Origin: Sphingobacterium bambusae
GTDB lineage: Bacteria > Bacteroidota > Bacteroidia > Sphingobacteriales > Sphingobacteriaceae
Reading direction: 5' to 3'
Assembly (NCBI RefSeq): GCF_033955345.1
Contig: NZ_CP138332.1
Location: 4,588,001 to 4,652,000 of the forward strand
Length of the DNA stretch: 64,000 nucleotides
The notes below the pieces were generated by a model that was given only the letters and a program-made list of their open reading frames with translations, had not been told where the DNA came from and made no database searches. Position numbers and translations under genes: made by a program. Shown piece by piece: positions 1 through 8,949 of this stretch. The stretch's first letter is position 1, and each line of letters starts with the position of its first letter.

Positions 1-1
1 C

Positions 2-292
2 TCGCAAGGGTTGGAGTTAAGCTCCAATTCGCCAAGCTATTACTACTCCAAATTAGAAGACCTTAAATTGGAGCTCATTTCTCAGGCGTCGCAGAATGCC
101 AAGCAGAGGGCTACCAATATTGCGGAGGAAGCTGGTTCTTCGCTGGGCAACCTCATTAAGGCCGATTTGGGAATTTTCCAAATCACAGGGCAAAACGATA
201 ACGAAGAGTATAGCTATGGTGGTGCGTTTAATACCACATCACGTAGTAAAACGGCCAATATAACGGTTAAAGCTAGCTATCTCGCCCGCTAA
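2..292 (+). CDS. SIMPL (DUF541) domain protein, 3' end only
   Basis: The reading frame is open from the first bases of the window and stops at 290-292, so only about 96 C-terminal residues are visible and the true start lies upstream. The segment has the SIMPL/DUF541 C-terminal pattern: a helix of the form LEDLKLELISQASQNAKQRA, then IAEEAGSSLGNL, and a closing strand ANITVKASYLA. SIMPL proteins are usually periplasmic or surface proteins of poorly known function, often linked to oxidative or envelope stress. A TTG at 11 is in frame but lies inside the domain and is not a convincing start. The stop codon overlaps the stop of the convergent transporter gene by a few bases. The family call is fairly sure; the function is not. 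Confidence 0.7.
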   Translation, partial: SQGLELSSNSPSYYYSKLEDLKLELISQASQNAKQRATNIAEEAGSSLGNLIKADLGIFQITGQNDNEEYSYGGAFNTTSRSKTANITVKASYLAR

Positions 293-1200
293 GATTTGCA
301 GCTATGCAGCAGCATGCCTAGAATCACGATAGCAATACCCACAAGGGAAAACCAATCTGGAAAGGGGGCATGTAAAATAAGTACCTCTCCAGCGAGTGCA
401 AAAATCACTTCGGTAGATTGCGTGGCCTCCACGGCCGCAAGACGCTTTTGGTCGGTGCGCACCATGTCTGTCGCCTTAAAAAATAGCCAAGTTGCCGCTA
501 CGCCAGAGAGCAGAGCCACAAAAAAAGTCTGCAGCAACATGCTTTGATTAGGCAAGCTTTCCTGTGCGACACCATATACCGAAAGGACTATCCAAAAGGG
601 TAGGCTGGCCAATGTCATGCCAAATAGACGCTGTATAGCCGAGAGCTTTCCTTGCGTTAATTGCATCATCTTCCGGTTGCCAAGCGGATAAGCAAAAGCA
701 GCAATCAACACGGGTAAAATACTTTTTAAGAGATCGGTTGTAGATACGGACTTTGCCTGCGGAATTTGCAGGATAAAAACGCCGAACAGAATAATTAAGG
801 AGAAGAAAATTGTTTTCCAAGATAGTTTTTCATGGGATGGGCCGATGATTGGAACAAGGCACATGCCGGCAATTATCGTGATCTGCCAAGTGCTAGCCAA
901 CAACCACCCAGGTGCAAAGGATGCCGCATAGGTTAGGCCCGCATAAAATATCCCAAAGCCCACTGTGCTCCACAGTAGCCAGGCGCCGAGCTGTTTCGAC
1001 ATTGTTCGCAGTAGCGGAAGGAGCTCTTTTCGCGCCAGCAAGATGGGCAGTAGCAGTGCAATCATCCAATAATACCGAAACGCGGCGCTCCAAATCCAAG
1101 AACCACCACCGAGGGACATGGATCTATTGAGCACAAAGGTGGCCGCAAAAAATAGGGCCGAAAGTATCCCAAGAAGAATGGATTTTGTTTTTATTGTCAT
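289..1200 (-). CDS. DMT/EamA-like multidrug-resistance-type efflux transporter
   Basis: This is a 303-residue polytopic membrane protein with about ten hydrophobic segments and almost no soluble domain, the usual size and layout of drug/metabolite transporter (DMT) superfamily members with two EamA halves. The N-terminus (LLGILSALFFAATFVLNRSM) and the C-terminal GIAIVILGMLLHS segment are typical. It most resembles the group annotated as multidrug resistance efflux transporter family protein. The substrate cannot be read from sequence. It sits 14 bp downstream of rnhA on the same strand, so the two may be cotranscribed, and converges on the SIMPL gene with overlapping stop codons. Confidence 0.75.
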   Translation of the reverse strand: MTIKTKSILLGILSALFFAATFVLNRSMSLGGGSWIWSAAFRYYWMIALLLPILLARKELLPLLRTMSKQLGAWLLWSTVGFGIFYAGLTYAASFAPGWLLASTWQITIIAGMCLVPIIGPSHEKLSWKTIFFSLIILFGVFILQIPQAKSVSTTDLLKSILPVLIAAFAYPLGNRKMMQLTQGKLSAIQRLFGMTLASLPFWIVLSVYGVAQESLPNQSMLLQTFFVALLSGVAATWLFFKATDMVRTDQKRLAAVEATQSTEVIFALAGEVLILHAPFPDWFSLVGIAIVILGMLLHSCKS

Positions 1201-1214
1201 GTGCTGTCCGCAGC

Positions 1215-1721
1215 CTAGAGATCAAGTCCTTTTTTTTCTTCCACCTCAAAGACCGAATCTATTTTCCAATTGGCTTTATCTTTCGATGCTTTTACGGCCA
1301 GCTGGTCGCAGCGCTCGTTCAATGGGTGGCCAGCATGCCCCTTTACCCAAACCAATTTAACCTGATGGTGCTTGTAAAGGTTGATCAGGCGGAGCCATAA
1401 ATCTTTATTTTTTTTACCTTGGAAACCTTTTTGTATCCAGCCGAAAACCCATTTTTTGTCGATGGCGTCGATCACATACTTCGAGTCAGAATAGATGGTC
1501 ACCTTTTGATTGATATTCTTTAAAGCTTCAAGACCTATGATCACTGCTAGAAGCTCCATTCTATTGTTGGTCGTTTTCCGGAATCCGCCTGAAAATTCCT
1601 TCTCGATAAGTTTCCCTTGAAACGCTTCATTGTTTCCCTGATAAACGGTTCTTAATATGGTGCCATAACCTCCCGGTCCGGGATTCCCGCTAGAAGCTCC
1701 ATCGGTGTAAAGTTCAATCAT
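1215..1721 (-). CDS. rnhA: Ribonuclease HI
   Basis: The protein hydrolyses RNA in RNA-DNA hybrids in the cytoplasm, clearing primers and R-loops. It has 168 residues. The four catalytic carboxylates are in place: D7 in LYTDGASSGNPGPGGYG, E56 in NNRMELLAVIIGLEAL, D79 in YSDSKYVIDAI and D139 in NERCDQLA, with the flexible His loop GHAGHPLN before it. The ATG start leaves the first strand right at the N-terminus, as is usual. It is divergent from the fucosidase gene across about 70 bp of AT-rich DNA that must hold both promoters. Confidence 0.95.
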   Translation of the reverse strand: MIELYTDGASSGNPGPGGYGTILRTVYQGNNEAFQGKLIEKEFSGGFRKTTNNRMELLAVIIGLEALKNINQKVTIYSDSKYVIDAIDKKWVFGWIQKGFQGKKNKDLWLRLINLYKHHQVKLVWVKGHAGHPLNERCDQLAVKASKDKANWKIDSVFEVEEKKGLDL

Positions 1722-1794
1722 CGCTCAAAATTACACATTATCTTTTTATCCTTTTACAATATATTTATATCTTCAACGGCAGTTTAAAATTTAA

Positions 1795-3630
1795 ATGATG
1801 ATGAAAATTAAAAGTCTAGCACTTAGTGTACCGCTGTTATGCTGCACAATGTTTACGTTAAAAGCGCAACAACAACCGCAGGACGATAAAATGACTTGGT
1901 TTGAAGATGCCAAATTGGGGGTTTTCATCCACTGGGGTATTTATGCTGTGGATGGGATTTCCGAATCTTGGGCTTTCTTCAACAACTACCTCAGCCATGA
2001 ACGTTACCTACGTCAGTTGGATGGCTTTACCGCAAAGAAATATAAACCCAAGGAATGGGCAGATTTGATTCAGGCCTCCGGAGCTAAGTATGCCGTCATT
2101 ACGTCAAAGCACCACGACGGTGTCGCTCTGTGGGATTCGCAGGCGCCAGAGGCCTTAACTACGAAAAAGCATGCCGCCGCGAAAAGTGACGTATTAAGTC
2201 CATTTATCGACCGATTGAAACAAACCGGTTTGAAAACAGGCATATATTTTTCCTTGCCCGATTGGAGCCATCCTTATTATGACGTACATACGCGCACGCG
2301 GAAACGCTATGATATAGCTGCCGATCCAAAGCGATGGGATAGCTATGTACAGTATTATCAACAACAGTTGGATGAACTTTCGAAAGCATACCGTCCCGAC
2401 TTATTGTGGTTTGATGGTGATTGGGAGCATAGTTCTGCCCAATGGGATGCCCCCGGTACCCTGCAGCTGCTCCGCCGGTACAATCCACAGATCATTATCA
2501 ACTCGCGCTTGAACCATCACGGCGACTACGAGACGCCAGAGCAGGGCGTGCCTGTCGTCAAGCCTGCAGGCGCACATTGGGAGCTCTGCTATACGATGAA
2601 TGATTCCTGGGGCTACCAGCCTTTCGATCGGCATTATAAAACGCCGAATATGATTGTGCGCACACTTATCGATTGTATGGCGATGGGCGGTAATCTACTG
2701 TTGGATATAGGTCCCAAGGCCGATGGTACCTTGCCGGAAGAACAAGTTGCTATCCTTCGCGAGTTGGGGCGCTGGACAAAAAAACATGGGGAGGCGGTTT
2801 ACGGAACACAAGCAGGGTTGAATGATGGTCGCTTGCGCGAAAAAAATACTTTTTCCAAAAACGGTAAGACGCTTTACATCTACCTCGATAGCCAGCGAGC
2901 TAGGTATCGTTTGCACAACCTGCTGACGCCTGTAAAAAATGTACGTATAGTTGGGCAACCGACCAAGCTCGTCTACAGCTTCAAAGAACAATTGTTGGAT
3001 GTTAACTTGCCGACAAATGCTTTTGATGCGGTGGCTTCGGTGTTGGCTGTCGATTTTGATACTGCACCTCAGTTTGCGGAAGATAAGACCTCGACGGCCT
3101 ACAGCCTCATGGAAATGCTCGCCGAGCCCAGCGTTGAGGATGCTGCCGAACATATCGCGGTAAGCAGCGATGCCGGAGATAATATCTTTGCAGGCAAGCT
3201 AACCGAGGATGGTGTTTTCCTAACTTCGGAATATGATGCGGCCAATGTAGAGTTGAAGCAATGGATAAGTAAACACGCGGAAGTTCTTCACGATGCACAT
3301 GCCGGGATGCCACAAGGACATTATGCTGGATATTCCGCGCTGTCAAAAGATAGCAAAACACTGTATCTGTTTGTTGAGGGACAGCCGACTGGTCCAATTG
3401 CTTTGAAGGGGCTGAAAAATAGCATTGCCCGTATTCGTATCGTCGGCGAGGGGTCGATGTTAAGCCATCAGATCTTTAACAAGTTGTATTGGAGCGCTAT
3501 TCCAGGCATCGTCTATATCGATATTCCGAAAGAACGACTGGATAAAAAGATGACGGTTATCGCTGTTCTATTGGATAAGCCTATTGATCTGTATCGCGAG
3601 AAGGTGGGCGCTATAGAGAATAACCTCTAA
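1795..3630 (+). CDS. Secreted alpha-L-fucosidase, GH29
   Basis: This is an exported glycoside hydrolase predicted to remove terminal alpha-L-fucose from glycans. A signal peptide (KSLALSVPLLCCTMFTLKAQ) precedes the GH29 barrel, which begins TWFEDAKLGVFIHWGIYAVDG and carries SKHHDGVALWDS, GIYFSLPDWSHP and the nucleophile-region strand LLWFDGDWEH (Asp 207/209). GNLLLDIGPKADGTLPEEQ closes the barrel. At 611 residues it is longer than the common 450-residue form. The extra C-terminus seems to hold two related beta-sandwich units, each with KTLYIYLDS- or KTLYLFVEG-type strands followed by RIVG. Three ATG codons in a row begin the gene; the second or third could also be used. No SusCD pair lies next to it, so its glycan target is unknown. 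Confidence 0.92.
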   Translation: MMMKIKSLALSVPLLCCTMFTLKAQQQPQDDKMTWFEDAKLGVFIHWGIYAVDGISESWAFFNNYLSHERYLRQLDGFTAKKYKPKEWADLIQASGAKYAVITSKHHDGVALWDSQAPEALTTKKHAAAKSDVLSPFIDRLKQTGLKTGIYFSLPDWSHPYYDVHTRTRKRYDIAADPKRWDSYVQYYQQQLDELSKAYRPDLLWFDGDWEHSSAQWDAPGTLQLLRRYNPQIIINSRLNHHGDYETPEQGVPVVKPAGAHWELCYTMNDSWGYQPFDRHYKTPNMIVRTLIDCMAMGGNLLLDIGPKADGTLPEEQVAILRELGRWTKKHGEAVYGTQAGLNDGRLREKNTFSKNGKTLYIYLDSQRARYRLHNLLTPVKNVRIVGQPTKLVYSFKEQLLDVNLPTNAFDAVASVLAVDFDTAPQFAEDKTSTAYSLMEMLAEPSVEDAAEHIAVSSDAGDNIFAGKLTEDGVFLTSEYDAANVELKQWISKHAEVLHDAHAGMPQGHYAGYSALSKDSKTLYLFVEGQPTGPIALKGLKNSIARIRIVGEGSMLSHQIFNKLYWSAIPGIVYIDIPKERLDKKMTVIAVLLDKPIDLYREKVGAIENNL

Positions 3631-3667
3631 CGACTTTTATTTTTTTCGGCTAAGGGCCTATTTGTGC

Positions 3668-4183
3668 CTATTGGTCGATAAAGATGCCAAATCGCTTTCG
3701 GATATTGCGTAAGATGTAGGCCGAGCTGACTACGATGGAAAGGCCGATAAGACAGCCTATCCCCACAGACGCGAAGCGCAGGATCGGCGTGTAGGAGAGT
3801 TCTTCCTGATGGGGCTGTACCATAATGATCAAGAGGGCGACAACAGCGACTCTCGCCATATTCATGATTTTGAAAAAACGACAGACTAAGATGGTGACAA
3901 GCATGCCGATGACGATCATGTAAAGGGAATTGCCGTTGATGATAATGCAAAGCAGCGCGACAACGGAGCCGACAAAGTTGGATTTAAATCGCTCTATCGA
4001 TAGGCGTTTGGAGTCATTTTCTTCTGGCGATATCACTAAGATAATGGATAGTAGTGACCAGAATAGCTCGAAGTGTACGAATTTTGTGTAGAGCAGGTAG
4101 CCGATCGTGAATCCAATCAAGCAACGAAGCGTGTAAATAAGTACTGGAGATGCGATGGCTCTCCTTATCAGAGCATTAATCAT
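3668..4183 (-). CDS. FUSC-family (fusaric-acid-resistance-like) membrane protein, short form
   Basis: This is a 171-residue membrane protein with four to five hydrophobic segments. The motif LFWSLLSIILVISPEENDSKRLSIERFKSN is the conserved cytoplasmic turn of FUSC-type proteins (usually WaxxtvxxvxxpxxgaTxxkaxxRxxGTxxG). The frame extends upstream to 4297, but those residues are polar and unlike the family. The ATG at 4183 puts the start just before the first transmembrane helix (MINALIRRAIASPVLIYTLR), so I chose it. Full FUSC transporters are three to four times longer; the short form may work as an oligomer. The substrate is unknown. Confidence 0.6.
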   Translation of the reverse strand: MINALIRRAIASPVLIYTLRCLIGFTIGYLLYTKFVHFELFWSLLSIILVISPEENDSKRLSIERFKSNFVGSVVALLCIIINGNSLYMIVIGMLVTILVCRFFKIMNMARVAVVALLIIMVQPHQEELSYTPILRFASVGIGCLIGLSIVVSSAYILRNIRKRFGIFIDQ

Positions 4184-4290
4184 TTTTCTTTTGTTCTGCG
4201 GAAGAGGGGAGACTCTTCTCGTATTATTAAAGGCAAAGTTAAGGCATTTCGTGTGGAATGTGCAATGGATGTAGACTGATTTTATAAAAA

Positions 4291-4330
4291 AAAACAAAAA
4301 ACCACTGTGTATAGCAGTGGTTTTTTGTTT
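4291..4330 (-). terminator. Rho-independent terminator of lon
   Basis: A 6-bp GC-containing stem (CCACTG at 4302-4307 with CAGTGG at 4315-4320) is extended by six A-T pairs and has a 7-nt loop. It is flanked on both sides by A or T runs, so it can act on either strand. It lies 10 bp past the lon stop codon and is the expected lon terminator. Confidence 0.85.
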
Positions 4331-4340
4331 TGTACAAGCT

Positions 4341-6818
4341 TTAAGCCAGTTTAATAGATAGGTCTTTTGCTTTTTTGACTTTTTGTTTCAAGAGCGCCAA
4401 ATCAATCACTTCCGACATCTTGGTCACATAATGAAAAGTAAGATCCTTAATATAGTCTTCTTTAATTTCCAAGATATCTTTTTCGTTTGCTTTGCAAAGA
4501 ATGATTTCCTTGATGTTGGCACGCTTGGCAGCCAATATTTTCTCTTTAATCCCCCCAACAGGAAGCACGCGTCCGCGAAGTGTAATTTCGCCCGTCATGG
4601 CCAATTTCTCCTTCACCTTGCGTTGTGTAAATAGGGATGTAAGCGCTGTCAGCATAGTGATTCCTGCAGAAGGTCCATCTTTTGGTGTAGCCCCTGCCGG
4701 CACGTGTACATTGACATCCCATTGATCGAACACTTTGTAGTCGATATCAAAATCTTCGGCATGCGAACGCAGGTAGGCCATGGCAATCGCTGCTGACTCT
4801 TTCATCACATCGCCTAAATTTCCTGTTAGGCTCAGCTTTCCCTTTCCGGGGCTAAGGCTAGACTCGATAAACAGGATATCTCCTCCAACGGACGTCCAGG
4901 CAAGTCCCGTCACTACACCAGCAACCTCATTGTCTTCATATAGATCTTTGTCAAATATTGGTGCCCCAAGGATTTCTTCAACCATCGGCACATCAATCTT
5001 AGCGCTGTGTTCCTTTTCCATAACGATCCGTGTTGCGATTCCGCGAACAATGGAGCCTATTTTCTTTTCCAGTCCACGTACGCCCGACTCACGGGTGTAC
5101 TCATCAATGATCTTTTCAATCACTTTATTGTTCAGGTTGGCGTCTTTTTTTGTCAACCCATGCACTTCCAGCTGCTTAGGCAGGAGATGTTTTTTTGAAA
5201 TCTCGATCTTCTCTTCAATGGTGTATCCGTTTACTTCGATGATCTCCATACGGTCAAGTAACGCAGGCTGAATGCCATTCAGCGAGTTGGCCGTAGCAAT
5301 AAACATCACTTTCGATAGATCATATTCCATCTCCACATAGTGGTCGTAGAAGTTGGTATTCTGTTCCGGATCCAGTACTTCCAGCAGCGCCGATGAAGGA
5401 TCACCTTTAAAGTCTGAACCTAATTTGTCGATCTCATCCAATACAAAGACCGGGTTGGAGGCACCTGCCTTTTTCAAAGATTGTATAATCCGTCCCGGCA
5501 TGGCACCAATATAAGTTTTACGGTGTCCGCGTATTTCCGCTTCATCGCGCACACCACCTAAGGCCATGCGCGTATATTTACGACCTAGTGCTTTTGCTAC
5601 CGATTTGCCGAGAGACGTTTTACCCACGCCCGGAGGGCCCACTAAGCAAAGGATGGGCGCTTTCATGTTGTTCTTCAGCTTCAATACCGCGAGGTACTCG
5701 ATAATGCGGCGTTTTACTTTCTCCAGGCCATAATGATCCTTGTCTAGCACCTTCACAGCACGATTCAGGTCAAAATTATCCTTTGTATAATCGCCCCAAG
5801 GCAAATCCAACAACAATTCAAGATAGTTGATCTGTACCGAGTAATCTGCCGCGGCAGGGTTGATACGCCCCAGTTTTTCCAACTCCTTGTTGAAATGCTT
5901 CTGTACCTCCACAGGCCATTTCTTTGCTTTCGATCGTTTTTCAAGCTCCTGCATCTCCAAATCAGGCGTATTGCCGCCCAATTCCTCTTGAATGGTCTTC
6001 AACTGCTGGTTTAGGAAGTAGTCGCGCTGCTGCTTGTCTAAGTCGATACGCACCTTGTTCTGAATTTGATTTTTCAGTTCCAAGAGCTGTATCTCGGTGG
6101 TCAAATGCTCCAACAAGGTTTTAGCCCGTTTCACAAAATCTTTCGTTTCCAAAAGGCTTTGTTTTTGTTCCGTCTCCAACGACATGTTCGATGAAATGAA
6201 ATTCACCAAGAAGGTGGGGCTCTCGATATTTTTTATGGCCAAACCAGCTTCACTAGGTAAGTTTGGTGAAAGCTGTATGATTTGCAATGCCAATTCTTTG
6301 ATTGAAGAGATCAAAGCCTTAAACTCCCTGTTCGCAACCTTCGGCTTCTCTTCGGGCACGCGCTCCACGCGAGCCTTCAGGTAGGGCTCACTGCTAAGTA
6401 GCTCGGTAATGCGAAAGCGCTGTTTTCCTTGGATGATCACCGTCGTGTTACCATCGGGCATTTGCAAGATCTTAATGATGCTCGCTACGGTACCAATCTT
6501 GTGCAATTGATCTACCGTTGGCTCCTCGATGTTCATGTCCTTCTGTGAAAGCACTCCAATCGTGCGATCGCCTTTATATGCTTCTTTAACGAGCTTGATC
6601 GATTTGTCACGCCCCACGGTAATAGGGATAACAACACCGGGAAAAAGTACTGTATTGCGTAAAGGAAGAATGGGCAATATCTCTGGAATATCTGCCTTGC
6701 TCATTTCCTCTTCGTCTTGTGAACTCATCAGGGGAAAAAATTCTGTGTCTTCATTAATGACAGAAAGTACCTGATTGAGGTCAAATGTGTCGTTTTTGTT
6801 CATATATACTGTATTCAT
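4341..6818 (-). CDS. lon: ATP-dependent protease Lon
   Basis: This is a cytoplasmic AAA+ serine protease that degrades misfolded and regulatory proteins. It is full length at 825 residues. The N-terminal substrate domain starts at LPLRNTVLFPGVVIPI (about residue 51). A coiled segment covers roughly 230-300. Walker A is GPPGVGKT (394-401) and Walker B is VFVLDEIDK. The protease domain carries the Ser-Lys dyad: S717 in KDGPSAG and K760 in GGIKEKILAAK, 43 residues apart as in E. coli Lon. A second ATG six codons in (MNKNDTF) could be the real start. The gene stands alone between the FUSC gene and a divergent TPR gene. Confidence 0.97.
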   Translation of the reverse strand: MNTVYMNKNDTFDLNQVLSVINEDTEFFPLMSSQDEEEMSKADIPEILPILPLRNTVLFPGVVIPITVGRDKSIKLVKEAYKGDRTIGVLSQKDMNIEEPTVDQLHKIGTVASIIKILQMPDGNTTVIIQGKQRFRITELLSSEPYLKARVERVPEEKPKVANREFKALISSIKELALQIIQLSPNLPSEAGLAIKNIESPTFLVNFISSNMSLETEQKQSLLETKDFVKRAKTLLEHLTTEIQLLELKNQIQNKVRIDLDKQQRDYFLNQQLKTIQEELGGNTPDLEMQELEKRSKAKKWPVEVQKHFNKELEKLGRINPAAADYSVQINYLELLLDLPWGDYTKDNFDLNRAVKVLDKDHYGLEKVKRRIIEYLAVLKLKNNMKAPILCLVGPPGVGKTSLGKSVAKALGRKYTRMALGGVRDEAEIRGHRKTYIGAMPGRIIQSLKKAGASNPVFVLDEIDKLGSDFKGDPSSALLEVLDPEQNTNFYDHYVEMEYDLSKVMFIATANSLNGIQPALLDRMEIIEVNGYTIEEKIEISKKHLLPKQLEVHGLTKKDANLNNKVIEKIIDEYTRESGVRGLEKKIGSIVRGIATRIVMEKEHSAKIDVPMVEEILGAPIFDKDLYEDNEVAGVVTGLAWTSVGGDILFIESSLSPGKGKLSLTGNLGDVMKESAAIAMAYLRSHAEDFDIDYKVFDQWDVNVHVPAGATPKDGPSAGITMLTALTSLFTQRKVKEKLAMTGEITLRGRVLPVGGIKEKILAAKRANIKEIILCKANEKDILEIKEDYIKDLTFHYVTKMSEVIDLALLKQKVKKAKDLSIKLA

Positions 6819-7099
6819 CCGACATTATGTCAGATTTTTAGATAGTTTCTATTCTAGTAAATTATTTCCCCTATAATTGCAAGAGCAATGCCAACTTTAA
6901 AATTTGGTATTATTTATGTTAAGAAAGAGAATATCCTGCTAAATGGGTCCAAACGTGTCGCTAAAGAAACAATGCTTTCCGATAAAATGTGGAAATGTTA
7001 ATAATTTCGCGTTGTGGGCTTAAACTATTTAACAGAGATTTATGTCAACTGTTTAATGTAAAATAGGAAAAAAATATTAGAATCCATAAAATAGAGAAT

Positions 7100-7771
7100 A
7101 TGAAACGTAGATTTTTGAATAAACAGTGGAAATCGGTAAGATTGGGCTTGGCTGCTGCGGCGTTGGCTTTTTGCACGTTGGGCGTTCAGGCGCAAGATCA
7201 ATCGCAACATAGCAACCCGAATGTTCGTTTAGGACAGAAGGCATTGCTTGACGGCGATTTTAAAGCGGCGGCGGGCCACCTGCAAAAGGCGTTGCCATCA
7301 GAAGCTAACGATCCGGATGTACAATATTTGCTTGGCTATTCGCAATTTCACAATGGTGACTACAGCAAAGCTATAGAAACATTTAAAAAAGTGATTGCCT
7401 TGGATGCTAAGCATACATCAGCTTACTATTACAAAGGTAAAGCGAGCAATAACTTGGCGGTTGCCAGCGGAAGCAAATTGACCAATGCTGTAAAAGAGCA
7501 GTTGTTGAAAACAGCGATTGAAGATTACAGCAAAGCCATCGCTATCAATGCCAACGATGCTAAGTTATACCAAAATAGAGCAATTGCTTATCGCGACTTA
7601 GGTATCCTTACAGGAACGAGTGGAGCGGCAAACTACGACAAAACAAAAGCAGCTGATGCCTACGGCAAGGCTGTTACAGACTACGAAAAAGTGTTGACCT
7701 ACGATGCTTCACGTAAAGACATACAGACCGAGGTGAAGAAAGCCAAGGTTTACAGAGACAACTTAAAATAG
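7100..7771 (+). CDS. Exported tetratricopeptide-repeat protein
   Basis: The protein has 223 residues with a clear signal peptide (SVRLGLAAAALAFCTLGVQAQ), so it is periplasmic or outer-membrane associated. At least three TPR units follow: VRLGQKALLDGDFKAAAGHLQKAL, VQYLLGYSQFHNGDYSKAIETFKKVI and KLYQNRAIAYRDLG with the adjoining AYGKAVTDYEKVL. TPRs are protein-binding scaffolds; nothing in the sequence gives an enzymatic role. It is monocistronic, with about 280 bp of AT-rich DNA before it and a strong terminator after it. The ATG at 7100 is preceded by an A-rich leader typical of Bacteroidota. Confidence 0.85.
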   Translation: MKRRFLNKQWKSVRLGLAAAALAFCTLGVQAQDQSQHSNPNVRLGQKALLDGDFKAAAGHLQKALPSEANDPDVQYLLGYSQFHNGDYSKAIETFKKVIALDAKHTSAYYYKGKASNNLAVASGSKLTNAVKEQLLKTAIEDYSKAIAINANDAKLYQNRAIAYRDLGILTGTSGAANYDKTKAADAYGKAVTDYEKVLTYDASRKDIQTEVKKAKVYRDNLK

Positions 7772-7788
7772 TAAGCTAAATTAGTAGG

Positions 7789-7828
7789 AAAACGGTGAGC
7801 AAAATTTTGTTCACCGTTTCTTTTTTTA
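7789..7828 (+). terminator. Rho-independent terminator of the TPR gene
   Basis: The arms AACGGTGA and TCACCGTT plus the inner complement CAAAA/TTTTG form a long stem with one wobble, followed by CTTTTTTT. It starts about 20 bp after the stop codon. Confidence 0.85.
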
Positions 7829-8125
7829 CACATTTCGAATCCAGCGCGCGTGTTTGGTGTTTCCGACTTGGTTGTATTATGCCTTTCGTGTCACGAAAAC
7901 GTCATCTGCTGCGCTTCCAGCAAATAATTTTTATTTGCCAGGGCTGCTTCACGAATTTATGGCTATTTTAGCCTAGCAGACATTGGTTTTAGCGTTTTCT
8001 GCCAGTTGGTAGGTTTGAAGGATAGCGTACTCGGAAATTGGTGTATGAGGACGATAAGGCTGGGACGTAATAGCACGCGGAGCATTTTGAGCTATCAACG
8101 AAAGAATATTGGAATATATACACAT
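7829..8125. other. Gene-free spacer upstream of the superoxide dismutase gene
   Basis: About 300 bp without a credible gene; short frames here have no recognisable content. The one notable element is a perfect inverted repeat, TTTCGTG-T-CACGAAA, at 7884-7898, which could be an operator for the downstream superoxide dismutase gene. That role is only a guess. Confidence 0.4.
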
Positions 8126-8842
8126 ATGAAGAATAGAAGAACATTTATTAAAAATAGCTTGGGCCTCGCGGCGGGATTGGCTGTAGCAAAAGTTGGTCAG
8201 GCAGGTACGTTTTTGGGCGATACATCGCTGTTTGCCTTTCAATTTGTGCAAGAGCCACTAGCTTATGCTTTTAACGCTTTGGAGCCTGCCATTGATGCAC
8301 AAACCATGCAGATTCACTATGAGCGGCATTATGGCACCTATGTAAAGAATGCGAATGAAGCTATTGCTGCAGAAAATGTACAGGCCGCCGATGCGATAGC
8401 TATTTTCAAGGATATCGATAAATACAGCGCAAAGTTACGCAACAACGCTGGTGGCGCTTATAATCACGCTCACTTCTGGAAAACCTTGCGCGCGCCGAAA
8501 GCGGATAATAAACCAACAGGGGCATTAGCTGCCGCTATCGACAAGACTTTCGGAAGCTTTGATAAGTTTAAGGAGGAGTTTACTAAAGCGGCTACCCAAC
8601 AGTTTGGTTCGGGCTGGGCTTGGTTGGTGCTCGATGCTGGAAAACTTAAGGTTGGCGGTACTCCAAATCAGGATAATCCTTTGATGAAAGGCGTAGCTCT
8701 TCAAGGAAAGCCATTGTTGGGGCTTGATGTGTGGGAGCATGCCTACTACTTAAAATACCAAAATAAACGTCCAGACTATGTAGCCGGCTTCTGGTCGGTG
8801 GTTAACTGGGACGAGGTGCAGAAACAATTTAGTGCCAAGTAG
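8126..8842 (+). CDS. Superoxide dismutase, Mn-type, with export signal
   Basis: The enzyme disproportionates superoxide. Metal ligands are all visible: His in QIHYERHYGTY, His in YNHAHFW, and Asp/His in LDVWEHAYY. The second-sphere Gln comes from NQDNPLM rather than from a Gln before the second ligand (here AGGAYNH), the Mn or cambialistic arrangement. The N-terminus NRRTFIKNSLGLAAGLAVA is a signal peptide with a twin-arginine-like start, so the enzyme is probably exported, unlike the usual cytosolic SodA/SodB. The frame extends 40 codons upstream, but those residues are not signal-like. The ATG at 8126 sits directly before the RR motif and is the likely start. A strong terminator follows. 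Confidence 0.93.
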   Translation: MKNRRTFIKNSLGLAAGLAVAKVGQAGTFLGDTSLFAFQFVQEPLAYAFNALEPAIDAQTMQIHYERHYGTYVKNANEAIAAENVQAADAIAIFKDIDKYSAKLRNNAGGAYNHAHFWKTLRAPKADNKPTGALAAAIDKTFGSFDKFKEEFTKAATQQFGSGWAWLVLDAGKLKVGGTPNQDNPLMKGVALQGKPLLGLDVWEHAYYLKYQNKRPDYVAGFWSVVNWDEVQKQFSAK

Positions 8843-8893
8843 GCCGAAGCAATGATTTAGTGACATTGCGGTACGTCTCGTAAATACCCATGG

Positions 8894-8944
8894 ACGATAT
8901 CCTTTGCTGTGCTAGCGAGCATAGTAAAGGATATCGTTTTTTTT
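8894..8944 (+). terminator. Rho-independent terminator of the superoxide dismutase gene
   Basis: A perfect 12-bp stem (8894-8905 with 8926-8937, ACGATATCCTTT and its complement) with a 20-nt partly paired loop is followed by eight T residues. The T tract lies on the plus-strand side, so it serves the dismutase gene rather than the convergent lipoprotein gene. Confidence 0.9.
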
Positions 8945-8949
8945 AGCAC

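Noticed and set aside
4183..4297. N-terminal extension of the FUSC protein
   Set aside because: The 38 extra residues are polar and unlike the family; the ATG at 4183 fits the first membrane helix.
4780..5271. 163-codon frame on the strand opposite lon
   Set aside because: Composition is the mirror of the lon AAA and protease domains; antisense shadow.
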